Assembly: GCA_016713985.1 (NCBI GenBank)
Contig: JADJOD010000017.1
Coordinates: 50,001 to 114,000 of the forward strand
Direction: 5' to 3'
DNA length: 64,000 nucleotides
Source of the DNA: Lewinellaceae bacterium
GTDB lineage: Bacteria > Bacteroidota > Bacteroidia > Chitinophagales > Saprospiraceae
The translations under genes were made by a program, and so were the position numbers. A model generated the notes under the pieces. The model was not told the DNA's origin, did no database searches, and saw only the letters and a list, made by a program, of their open reading frames with translations. Positions 53,030-61,248 of this stretch are shown here, piece by piece (position 1 is the first letter of the stretch; every line of letters begins with the position of its first letter).

Positions 53030-54241
53030 TCAGCGCGCCGCCGTTTTCACTACTTTGCGCACACTCGTTTTATCCTCCGTTTTACACCGGACGAAATACA
53101 CTCCCGACGAAACGTTGGGCAATTCCATGCGGTAAAATCCGGCGCTCAGGCTTTTTTGCGGCAATAAAATGGCCGTTATCCGTCCGTTTTCGTCGGTCAT
53201 TTCCACTTCCAGCGCCGTGGCATTTTTTAACTCGATGTCGAGTGTGGCTTTTTCGTAATATGGGTTGGGGTATATTTTCAGGTCGAAAAGAACCGCGTGG
53301 TCCGCGCCGCTTCCGGCGTGTAAAACCTCTTCGCTGCGTTTGGCGACGCGGTTGGTATTTTGCCGGCTGCCCTGAACCGGTTTTGCGGACGACCAGCGGA
53401 TCGTGTTGATCAAAATCTGCGCGGGTTCTGCCTGGTCCTGGTAATATTCCATACCGAGGTAAACAACTTTGCCGGAGCCGATGGGTTTGTACCCCACAAC
53501 CGGAAAATTGCGCAGGGACGCCGGGTCGGTTTCTTCCCGGGTGGCCGTCCAGCAACTGACGGGTGAATCATCTTCCTTATATCCCAAAACGTCCACCAGG
53601 GTGACAAAATCGGGATCGGTTACGTCTATGGGATATACAAAATCACTCAGGGAAAACTGGCTGTTGGTGCCGTTCAGAACCGGGTGTTCGGGTGTGACTT
53701 CGTGCACAACCGGCTCGGAACAAAAATAACTGAATTCGACGCCGAACAATCCGAACTGCTGCAAAATCCTGAAATCATCCGTTCCGGTGATGATCACCAT
53801 TCAGCCCTGCCGGGCAAACTGGGTCAGCTGTTTGCCAAAGGCCCGGACGGACCCGGCGTCGCCGCCAAAGGGATACGTGATTACCACAACGTCGGTAGTG
53901 GCCAATGCCAGATTCAGGTCTTTCCAGTCGCCCTGCCAGAACTCCGACACCGGTGAGGCGGGTAGTTGTTCTTCGATGGCACGCCTGACTTTGGCGACAT
54001 AGGCGCTGTCATAGGCGTTACAATTGAACATCAGAATGTTCAGCACGGTGTTGGAGTCCACCTCCGGTTTTGCCCGAAACTGTTGCGACGGCGAATGCCG
54101 GAACACCCGGCACGAAGAGGAACGGGCCGCAGTGGAATTATTGGGGAATGGCTGGTCGTTGCACTTCGGGTTTTCCGCCCGGAAAGCCGTCAGGCAGAAG
54201 AAGCCGAACGCCAACGCGAAAAGTGAGTAAACTCGAAGCAT
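53030..54241 (-). CDS. T9SS-secreted protein with a class I amidotransferase-like domain; in-frame stop
   Basis: 403 codons from ATG 54239-54241 (MLRVYSLFALAFGFFCLTAF, signal peptide). The middle (NILMFNCNAYDSAYVAKVRRAIEEQ... VVVITYPFGGDAG... GMEYYQDQAEPAQILINTIRW) looks like a ThuA/GATase1-like flavodoxin-type fold. The end (LKIYPNPYYEKATLDIELKNATALEVEM... to KVVKTAAR) is a T9SS type A sorting domain. A TGA at 53801-53803 interrupts the frame between FARQG and MVIITGTDDF. The frame is the same on both sides, so a single substitution (for example GGA to TGA) is enough. It could be a real nonsense mutation or a base error. Function unknown; the fold is a moderate-confidence call. Confidence 0.7.
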
Positions 54242-54500
54242 GAGGGTGTAAAGTTTTTTACGATTCTGATCAACTGATTTTTGTCGGAAAACGTCGGAAC
54301 CGGCAGGTTTCGTACAAGTCGCGGCATCTTTTACAAAGATCAGTCCAATTGGGAGGCCAAAGTTAGGGATTTTGGGGGTTGCGGACATGAATATATTCGG
54401 GGACAAAGGGCAAATTTTTTTGAAAAACCCATACATTCCGGCACAACACATTCATTTACATGCTGTTAGGTCATTACATTTTAAAACGCGGCTTAGTGAG

Positions 54501-54653
54501 GGTGTCTCAGAAGGTTGATGAGGGTTTATAAAAGTTTATCAGGTTGATATTTTGAGCCGAAAAGGCACTAATTTATGCTATTTTTCATTCCAAACATCAA
54601 CTTTCATCAACCATTATCAACCATTATCAACTTTATCAACCCCTTGAGACACC
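54501..54653. repeat. Imperfect inverted repeat with short tandem ATCAACCATT units
   Basis: The left end GGTGTCTCAGAAGGTTGATG and the right end ATCAACCCCTTGAGACACC are near reverse complements. The right part holds ATCAACCATT units in tandem (about 54605-54640). It lies in the 549-base gap between the T9SS gene and yceI; no gene seen there. Confidence 0.75.
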
Positions 54654-54681
54654 TTGACTAAGCCTGGTATCCTGACAATAC

Positions 54682-54717
54682 AAACTGCCCGGAGGTTGCT
54701 TCACCGTCCGGGCAGTT
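54682..54717 (-). terminator. Terminator after the YceI gene
   Basis: Arms AAACTGCCCGGA (54682-54693) and TCCGGGCAGTTT (54706-54717) pair perfectly around a 12-base loop. It is about 75 bases after the stop at 54791 on the minus strand, with T-runs on both sides, so it can work in both directions. Confidence 0.8.
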
Positions 54718-54790
54718 TTTGGCATTTCGTCAATTGGCCTCATTTGCCGGGTATTAATGCTCCCGGCAATGAAGTAACCGACGCACAAAA

Positions 54791-55372
54791 TTACTTATTC
54801 GCTACCAGCGAGATTTGCAGGTCGAATTCGTCATAAATCGTTTTGTCGCCGAGGCCGTCAAAGAAGGAACCGGAGCCGTAACGTACGTTGTAGTTCGAAC
54901 GGTCGACGGTCAGTTTGCCGCTTGCGGTGATTTTGCCGTTGCTTTCCGAAACGCTGGCGAGGAATTTTTCTTCGCGGGTGGTTTCTTTAATCGTCAGGTT
55001 GCCGACGATTTTGTAGTTGCCTTTCGTGTCCTGCGGAATTGCTTTGGTGATCACGAATTTGGTGGTCGGGTGTTTTTCCACGCCGAAGAAGTCGTCACTT
55101 TTCAGGTGGCCAACGAGTTTGGCTGCCCATTCGCCTTCCAGGTCGGTGTCGGTGATGGAGGTCATGTCGATATCGAACGTGCCACCCGTCAGTTTGCCGT
55201 CGGCCCAGGTCAGGCTGCCGTTTTTAACTTTTACCGTGCCGGTGTGTTTGCCCGTCACTTTGTAACCCGTCCATACGATCGTGCTGGAAGCAACGTCTAC
55301 CGTATAGGTGTCCGCAACGTAGGCGGCCATGGTCAGAAGAGCCAAAAGCGGGAGCAGGAGCAGTTTTTTCAT
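54791..55372 (-). CDS. YceI family periplasmic protein
   Basis: 193 residues. A signal peptide (MKKLLLLPLLALLTMAAYVA) is followed by the YceI lipocalin-like barrel: YTVDVASSTIVWTGYKVTGKHTGTVKVKNGSL, the FDIDMTSIT strand, LKSDDFFGVEKHPTTKFVITK, LTIKETTREEKF and FGDKTIYDEFDLQISLVA at the end. Members bind isoprenoid-type lipids, for example long-chain polyprenyl molecules, in the periplasm. The length is normal. The gene stands alone and its promoter should be in the 234 bases shared with the divergent L19 gene. Confidence 0.93.
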   Translation of the reverse strand: MKKLLLLPLLALLTMAAYVADTYTVDVASSTIVWTGYKVTGKHTGTVKVKNGSLTWADGKLTGGTFDIDMTSITDTDLEGEWAAKLVGHLKSDDFFGVEKHPTTKFVITKAIPQDTKGNYKIVGNLTIKETTREEKFLASVSESNGKITASGKLTVDRSNYNVRYGSGSFFDGLGDKTIYDEFDLQISLVANK

Positions 55373-55561
55373 TTTTTTTCAATTTTTAACGGTGAAGGAT
55401 GAATGATTACAGGTTTCAAAACCCGTGCAAAGGTATGTGTTCTAAAAACAGGTGTTGTAACACTAAAAGTTAACGGTTGTTTAAAGCTGCCCTGCTAATT
55501 CCCGGCGGATTTGTTTTTCGGAAATTTTCAAAACATAATTTTTTTTTCTGCCGGGTGTTTG

Positions 55562-55569
55562 TACCTTTG
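55562..55569 (+). promoter_or_regulatory. Promoter -7 box (TACCTTTG) of the L19 gene
   Basis: TACCTTTG matches the Bacteroidota TAnnTTTG -7 element. A T-rich tract lies about 20 bases upstream in place of a clear TTG. The ATG of rplS follows 37 bases later. Confidence 0.7.
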
Positions 55570-55606
55570 CGCCTCTTAAATTTTGACGACTATAAATACT
55601 CCAGTA

Positions 55607-55981
55607 ATGAAAGAGTTGGAAGCCATACAATTCGTGCACGATCAGCTGCTGAAAACGCCCGAATTCCCCGAATTTAAAACCGGCGATGCGATCATCGTAA
55701 CGTATCGCATCGTGGAAGGCGACAAAACCCGCGAACAGGCTTATCGCGGCGACGTGATCCAGATCAAAGGACACGGCCTGACCAAAACCTTCACGGTTCG
55801 TAAAATATCGCACGGCGTTGGTGTGGAACGTATTTTTGCGTTCTCCAACCCCAATATCGCCAGTATCCAGGTGGTAAAACGCGGCCGTGTCCGCCGTTCG
55901 CGTATTTTCTATCTGCGCGGATTGGTGGGTAAAAAAGCCCGCATCAAAGAAATGAAAATGGCGACGACCGGCAATAATTGA
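55607..55981 (+). CDS. rplS: 50S ribosomal protein L19
   Basis: 124 residues from ATG 55607 (MKELEAIQFVHDQLL); a TTG eight codons earlier is a less likely start. All L19 hallmarks are present: PEFKTGDAIIVTYRIVEGDKTREQAYRGDVIQIKG, the TFTVRKISHGVGVERIFAFSNPNIASI core and RRSRIFYLRGLVGKKARIKE. It sits at the 30S-50S interface of the ribosome. Often encoded with trmD and rimM, but here it stands alone with its own promoter and a strong terminator. This fits many Bacteroidota. Confidence 0.97.
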   Translation: MKELEAIQFVHDQLLKTPEFPEFKTGDAIIVTYRIVEGDKTREQAYRGDVIQIKGHGLTKTFTVRKISHGVGVERIFAFSNPNIASIQVVKRGRVRRSRIFYLRGLVGKKARIKEMKMATTGNN

Positions 55982-56013
55982 TATTCCCGCCCGGTTGTTT
56001 TTCCATAACGATG

Positions 56014-56048
56014 AAAAGCCGTTCTGCACTCAGCAGAACGGCTTTTTT
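56014..56048 (+). terminator. Terminator of the L19 gene
   Basis: 14-pair perfect stem (AAAAGCCGTTCTGC 56014-56027 with GCAGAACGGCTTTT 56033-56046), 5-base loop, T6 tail. It lies 32 bases after the stop. Confidence 0.95.
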
Positions 56049-56070
56049 GCGTTGGAGCGGCTTGTGTTTA

Positions 56071-56628
56071 TCATCGTTGCAAAGGTATCGCCCGCTCCGC
56101 TTGCAACAAGTGCCGTTCGATGTGCGCCGTCATAAACAAAAACGTGTCGCCGAGTTTCAGCCGGAGCCAGGGCGCGATGGAGATCGGGATACGTACACGA
56201 TTGAGGTTGACGGAAGCCGCTGCGTCGAGCAATTTTAACATGGTTTCCTGCTGATCGATAAATTCCGCCAGCATGGCCCTCGGATCGGGGTGTTGCGCAG
56301 GCACGGCGTTTTTCGGCGATTTCATTTTTGATTTCAAATACCCGTCGGGTTTCGGCCGCATGAGTTGTACAAAATAGTCGCCAAGCCAGCCGGAGCGGAA
56401 TTTTTCAACCGGCCGGTTCCTTTTTTGTCCGGCAGCCCGAATGGCTTTTTCGATGGCCGGCAGGTAGTAACGCCCGTAAATATTCAGGTGTTCGAGGCAT
56501 TGGGCGGCGCTCCACTGTGCTGCGGAAGCTTGGGCGGATAATGCTTCCGGCGGGAGCATTTGCCATTCGGAGACGGCTTTTTGGAGAAACCCTTCAGTTT
56601 GCCGGGTCAGATTTTCAAGCAGTTGCAT
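56071..56628 (-). CDS. DinB-like metal-binding superfamily protein
   Basis: 185 residues from ATG 56626-56628 (MQLLENLTRQTEGFL). It shows the four-helix DinB/YfiT layout with spaced histidines: WSAAQCLEHLNIYGRYY in helix 2, and LFMTAHIERHLLQAERA in the last helix. Such proteins bind a divalent metal through three histidines and include thiol transferases; most are of unknown function. The frame is also open for 51 more codons upstream through the 48-base tandem repeat, giving several alternative ATG starts (MQQSSNPTIQQ...). I regard that as non-coding or fortuitous. Confidence 0.8.
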   Translation of the reverse strand: MQLLENLTRQTEGFLQKAVSEWQMLPPEALSAQASAAQWSAAQCLEHLNIYGRYYLPAIEKAIRAAGQKRNRPVEKFRSGWLGDYFVQLMRPKPDGYLKSKMKSPKNAVPAQHPDPRAMLAEFIDQQETMLKLLDAAASVNLNRVRIPISIAPWLRLKLGDTFLFMTAHIERHLLQAERAIPLQR

Positions 56629-56769
56629 TGTTGGATTGCTGGATTGTTGCATTGCTGGGTTGTTGGATTGCTGAATTGTTGGATTGCTGGATTGTTGCAT
56701 TGCTCCATTGTTGGATTGCTGAATTGTTGGATTGCTGGATTGTTGCATTGCTCCATTGCCGAACTGTTG
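56624..56769. repeat. Minisatellite: 48-base higher-order repeat of ATTGTTGG/ATTGCTGG octamers
   Basis: The 48-base units start at 56643, 56691 and 56739 (last one cut short). They are built from 8-base words ATTGTTGG, ATTGCTGG, ATTGTTGC and ATTGCTCC. The repeat abuts the start codon of the DinB-like gene. 48 is a multiple of three, so copy-number changes would keep the frame. Confidence 0.9.
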
Positions 56770-56779
56770 GCACATCAAC

Positions 56780-56811
56780 AATTTAACAATTTAACAATTT
56801 AACAATTTAAC
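56780..56811. repeat. Four tandem AATTTAAC octamers
   Basis: Perfect 8-base repeat, four copies, in the short space between the minisatellite and the Crp-like gene. Confidence 0.9.
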
Positions 56812-56884
56812 AATGCTAACAATCCAGCAATACCACAAAAGTCCGGCCTCCACGCCGTGCCGTTCTTGGTAAAAACCAAGATTT

Positions 56885-57480
56885 TCAAATTTTGATACTT
56901 CCCAAAAACTTGCTGAAATTCGTCGGGTCGATGCCTAAGTAACTCGCCAGGTACTTGTGCGGAACCAAGTGCAGGATGTGCGGGCTGCGCCGGAGCAGTG
57001 CCCGGAAGCGTTGTTCGGCGGAAAACGACTGCAATTCAATTTGCCGGGCCAGCACACCGGCGAGCGCGTGGCTGAGTGCCAGCCGGATCATCCGTTCGAT
57101 GGCGTGGTGCCGGAGCATCAGTTCGTCAATTTGCCGGAAAGTGGCGCGCAGGAAGGCGCCGGGGGTGAGGGTTTCAAAAAATAACGCGAAGGTTGCTGCA
57201 ATAAAAAAGAATCGGCCACACCCGAAAACGAATACGGGTACGTAAATACCAACGTGGCTTCCCGGCCGTCGTCGCCAACTGCATAAGCGCGTTGCACCCC
57301 TTCCAGTACAAAATAGAGGTATTTTTCAGTTTCTGCCTCATGGGTGAGGATGATTTTGCGTTTCGCTTCAAAAGGCTGCCAGACGGCGGCAAAATCCTCC
57401 CATTCTGCTTCGGAAATCGGGTGAATCTGCCGGATAAAGGTCTGAAGATGGGCCAGGGCGGTGGAGAAGTCGGTTTGCAT
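56885..57480 (-). CDS. Crp/Fnr family transcriptional regulator; one frameshift
   Basis: About 198 residues. The N-terminal half is a cyclic-nucleotide-binding-like beta-roll (QPFEAKRKIILTHEAETEKYLYFVLEGVQRAYAVGDDGREATLVFTYPYSFSG). A dimer helix follows, and the C-terminus has the helix-turn-helix as HKYLASYLGIDPTNFSKFL, typical of the Bacteroidota Crp-like group. The arginine and glutamate pattern for cAMP binding is not present. The A6 run 57176-57181 is one base short. Adding a base gives SRYFFETLTPGAFLRATFRQIDEL and joins the two parts. It lies divergently from the GH63-like glycosidase gene (104 bases apart) and could regulate it. Confidence 0.85.
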
Positions 57481-57584
57481 GGAACAAAAATGAATGTTCC
57501 CGGCGACATTTCTGCCCGAATGTTACCTGCGTAAACTTCCGGCCGGGGCGGCTCCCGCACTTTTGCACTAAATTTAAAACAAAT

Positions 57585-60280
57585 ATGCCGAGCAGCATGA
57601 AAAATACCGTTGAAAACAACCGCCTCCAGGAACACTATTCCAACAAAAAACACTGGCTGCACTGGGGCCCCTATCTCTCTGAACGTCAGTGGGGTACCGT
57701 CCGCGAAGATTATTCGCCGGGTGGCACCGCATGGGACTCTTTTCCACACGACCACGCCCGTTCGCGGGTGTACCGATGGGGCGAAGATGGTATAGCCGGC
57801 ATCTCCGACGAGTGGCAAAGGTTGTGTTTCGCCGTCGCCCTCTGGAACGGCAAAGACCCGATCATCAAAGAGCGCTTATTCGGCCTCACCGGCAGCGAAG
57901 GCAACCACGGCGAAGACGTCAAGGAACTTTATTACTACTTAGACAACACGCCCACCCACTCGTACATGAAACACCTGTACAAGTACCCGCAGGCGGAATT
58001 CCCCTACGAACAACTGGTGCGGGAAAATGCCCGGCGCGGGCGCGAACAGCCTGAATATGAATTGCTTGACACGGGCATTTTCGACGGCGACCGGTATTGG
58101 GATGTGTTCACTGAGTATGCCAAGGCAGACAAAAACGACTTGTTGATCAAAATTACGGTGCATAACCGCGCCCCGGAAGCCGCCGAATTGCACCTGCTGC
58201 CCACCCTGTGGTTTCGCAACCTGTGGTCGTTCGGTTTGATGAATCAAAAGCCGGTCATCAGGCTCCAGTCATCAGACGGCTTGAAGCCGTCTGATGACTA
58301 CCGTAGTCTCGTGCTTAATCACGAAAAAATGGGCGACTACTTTTTTTATTTCCGGCAACCCGAACACCTCTTGTTCACGGAAAATGAAAACAACAGCGAA
58401 CGGCTTTGGGGACAGCCCAATTCATCGGTTTTTGTAAAAGACGCCTTTCACACTGCGCTGACAACCAATAATTTCGAATTTTTGGAGGGCAAAACGGAGG
58501 GCACAAAATTTTCCCCGATGTACCGCTTTACGGTGGAAGCCGGTGGCTCCGCAGTCTTTCAGTTCCGCTTGTCCGGCCAAGCCGTCAAAACACCCTTCGG
58601 AAAAAATTTCGACAAAACCTTCGATGACCGGAAGAAGGAAGCCGACGAATTTTACGACAGTATTACCCTGAGCAACCGGGAACAAATAACCGGTATCCGG
58701 CAAGCCGGAACCGATAACGACCAGCAAAACATCCTGCGCCAGGCTCTCGCCGGCATGCTCTGGTCGAAACAATACTACAACATCGACATGCCGCGCTGGC
58801 TCGACGGCGATCCGGGTCAGTTGCCGCCGCCGGAAGAGCGGAAAAAGGCCGTAACAACCACTGGCGTACCCTCAACAACGAGGACATCATTTCCATGCCG
58901 GACAAATGGGAATACCCCTGGTACGCCGCCTGGGACCTCGCTTTCCATTGTGTGTCGCTGGCGATGGCGGACGCCGAATTTGCAAAAAATCAGTTGATCC
59001 TGTTCCTGCGCGAATGGTATATGCACCCCAACGGCCAGTTGCCCGCCTACGAATGGGCTTTCGGCGACGTCAACCCGCCCGTCCACGCCTGGTCGTGCCT
59101 GCAGGTGTATAAAATGGAAAAGGAACGCAGCGGCAGCGGCGACGTGGATTTTTTGAAAAAAGTGTTCCAAAAACTGCTCATCAACTTCACCTGGTGGGTT
59201 AACCGCAAGGATAAAAACGGCAACAACGTATTTGAAGGCGGTTTTCTCGGATTAGACAATATCGGTGTGTTCGACCGTTCCAACCAGATCCCCGGCGGCG
59301 GTTACTTAGAACAGGCCGACGGCACCGCCTGGATGGGCATGTACAGCCTGAACATGCTTGAAATGGCGCTGGAGATCGCGCAATACGATCCGACCTTCGA
59401 AGACGTGGCGACCAAATTTTTCGAACACTTCGTCTACATCGCCGAAAGCCTCAACCGCATCGGCCACGACTGGACGGGCGCCTGGGACGAGCAGGAAGGG
59501 TTTTTCTACGACATTCTCGGCTTGCCCAACGGCGAATATATTCCATTGAAAGTGAGGTCGTTAGTAGGCCTGAGCACCTTGTTTGCCGTGTTTGTGCTGC
59601 CCAAAACGCAACTTGACAAGTTGCCCGATTTTGCCAAACGCCTGCGCTGGTTCCAGCAATACCGCAAGGACAACGGCGACTACTTAGTGCTCGACGAACA
59701 TCCCGTACACGGCGCTTTGCACCTGTCGCTCATTCCGAAGGAAAGGCTGAGCCGTCTGCTGCACGCCATGCTCGACGAAAAGGAATTCCTGTCGCCCGGC
59801 GGCATCCGTTCCTTGTCAAAAGTACACGAGCACGGTTATTCGGTGCAGATCGACGGGCAAACCTTCGGGCTTCGTTACGAGCCGGGTGAAAGCAGCACGG
59901 GACTTTTTGGCGGCAATTCCAACTGGCGCGGCCCCGTGTGGATGCCGATGAACTTTATGCTCATCCGGGCCTTACACGAATACCACCTGTTTTACGGAAC
60001 GGAATACTCGGTGGAGTTCCCAACCGGCTCGGGCCAAATGATGTGCCTGCAGGAAGTGGCGGATGCCCTTTCGCGGCGTTTGATCTCGGTATTTGAAAAA
60101 GACGGGAGCGGCCATCGGCCGGTCAATGGCCACGATCGTATTTATGCCGAAAACCCGCATTTCCAGGACCTGGTGCTCTTTTACGAATATTTTCACGGGG
60201 ATACCGGGAGGGGTGTGGGCGCAAGCCATCAGACGGGCTGGACGGGTGTGGTAGCGGCTTTGATCGGGGAGTTGGGGTGA
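57585..60280 (+). CDS. GH63-like glycosidase (mannosyl-oligosaccharide glucosidase family); one frameshift
   Basis: About 898 residues from ATG 57585; a second ATG at 57597 is equally possible. The N-terminal half (HWLHWGPYLSERQWGTVREDYSPGGTAWDSFPHDHARSRVYRWGEDGIAG) and the (alpha/alpha)6 catalytic half (MPDKWEYPWYAAWDLAFHCVSLA, LPAYEWAFGDVNPPVHAW, GPVWMPMNFMLIRALHEY) fit bacterial GH63-type proteins acting on glucosides. No signal peptide, so it is probably cytoplasmic and may handle trehalose-, glycogen- or glucosylglycerate-like compounds. One base is missing at the A5 run 58842-58846; restored it reads ERKKGRNNHWRTLNNEDIIS. A perfect palindrome inserted at 58267-58299 adds about 11 residues (SSDGLKPSDDY). 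Confidence 0.85.
58267..58299. repeat. 33-base palindrome inside the GH63-like gene
   Basis: Arms AGTCATCAGACGGCTT (58267-58282) and AAGCCGTCTGATGACT (58284-58299) pair perfectly around G. Same build as the palindrome at 14764-14796. Within the gene it reads in frame as SSDGLKPSDDY. Divisible by three, so the gene stays open. Confidence 0.85.
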
Positions 60281-60283
60281 GGT

Positions 60284-60490
60284 TTAATACTCAAACATCT
60301 CCGTCAGCAGCACACACCCTTGGAAGTCATATTTCAAACCGCTTGACTACCATTTCCAATCTGTAGCGTCAAAGTCGTTTGCTATTCCTTCAAAAAGGTC
60401 GGCATCTGGCTTATTGCCGCCTGTTTTGGCTTTTTGAAATTGCTCTTCCCAGCCTTCGCGCGGCTGTTTTACAAAGGTATAACATTTCAT
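60284..60490 (-). pseudogene. Decayed mazEF-type toxin-antitoxin remnant
   Basis: The frame from ATG 60488-60490 to TAG 60347-60349 encodes 47 residues, VKQPREGWEEQFQKAKTGG... to IANDFDATDWKW. This fits the C-terminal tail of MazE/AbrB-type antitoxins (PRxGWEExF... and a final xDWxW), without their N-terminal DNA-binding part. The ATG of the next frame overlaps the stop (60351-60353) and gives MVVKRFEI, the usual MazF start, then a stop. A further piece VLLTEMFEY ends at 60284. It looks like a toxin gene with its middle deleted. It lies 4 bases from the stop of the GH63-like gene on the opposite strand. Confidence 0.55.
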
Positions 60491-60663
60491 TATTTTCCGA
60501 AATGTTACACAGGTAAATTTTAACCCCGGGCCTCTCCCCGACCTTTGTATCATCAAATAAAAAATCGCCCCACTACCACCATGACATTAATGACTCAATG
60601 ACGCCCCTCCTTCGTCCCGAAGCCTCGGGAATACGGCGGGTAAAACTTCCTAACTCTTTCGTT

Positions 60664-61227
60664 ATGAACGCCAAACAGGGAACAATCCTCATCGCTGCAC
60701 AAATGGCCGGCCTGCTCGAACAATTGAATCAAGAGGTCTACACCCGCCCGCTTCCACTTTTTCACGGCAGCACCGTCGGGCAGCATTTCCGGCACATCCT
60801 CGAATTTTATACCTGCCTGTTCGACGGGGTTTTAACGGCCCACGTGGATTACGGCAGCCGAAAACGCAACAACGCGCTGAGCGAATGCCCCCGCAACGCA
60901 CACGCCGTGCTCGATTATATCGCCGACACCGTAAAACACCAGGACGATCACCAGTGGCTGAAGGTGGACAGTGAATTTTCCGGCGATTGTGTGGCCGGGG
61001 CAGAACGCCCGGTGTATATCTCTTCGATGGGCCGCGAATTGCAATACGCCTTCGATCACGCGGTGCATCACTTAGCCATGATCCGGATGGGCTTGGAAGT
61101 GTATTTCCCTGAAATTCAGGTAGATGAAGATTTGGGTGTGGCGCCTTCCACTTTGAAATACCGGAAAGGAGCGGAGGCTGCTTTTGCACGCAGCGAATCT
61201 GTTATTCCGGAGACGACTTACGGGTAA
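60664..61227 (+). CDS. DinB-like protein 2
   Basis: 187 residues from ATG 60664 (MNAKQGTILIAAQMAGLLEQL); the open frame goes further upstream but lacks a sensible start. Helical, with histidines spaced as in DinB proteins: STVGQHFRHILEFYTCL in helix 2 and LQYAFDHAVHHLAMIRMGL near the end, so a metal site is likely. It starts about 380 bases after the GH63-like gene and 21 bases before the debranching enzyme gene, with which it is probably cotranscribed. Function unknown. Confidence 0.8.
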   Translation: MNAKQGTILIAAQMAGLLEQLNQEVYTRPLPLFHGSTVGQHFRHILEFYTCLFDGVLTAHVDYGSRKRNNALSECPRNAHAVLDYIADTVKHQDDHQWLKVDSEFSGDCVAGAERPVYISSMGRELQYAFDHAVHHLAMIRMGLEVYFPEIQVDEDLGVAPSTLKYRKGAEAAFARSESVIPETTYG

Positions 61228-61248
61228 TCAAAAAAAACAAATAAAACC

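Noticed and set aside
53801..53803. Selenocysteine codon
   Set aside because: No suitable SECIS-like hairpin noticed after the TGA and the surrounding residues (QG*MVIITG) do not suggest a redox site.
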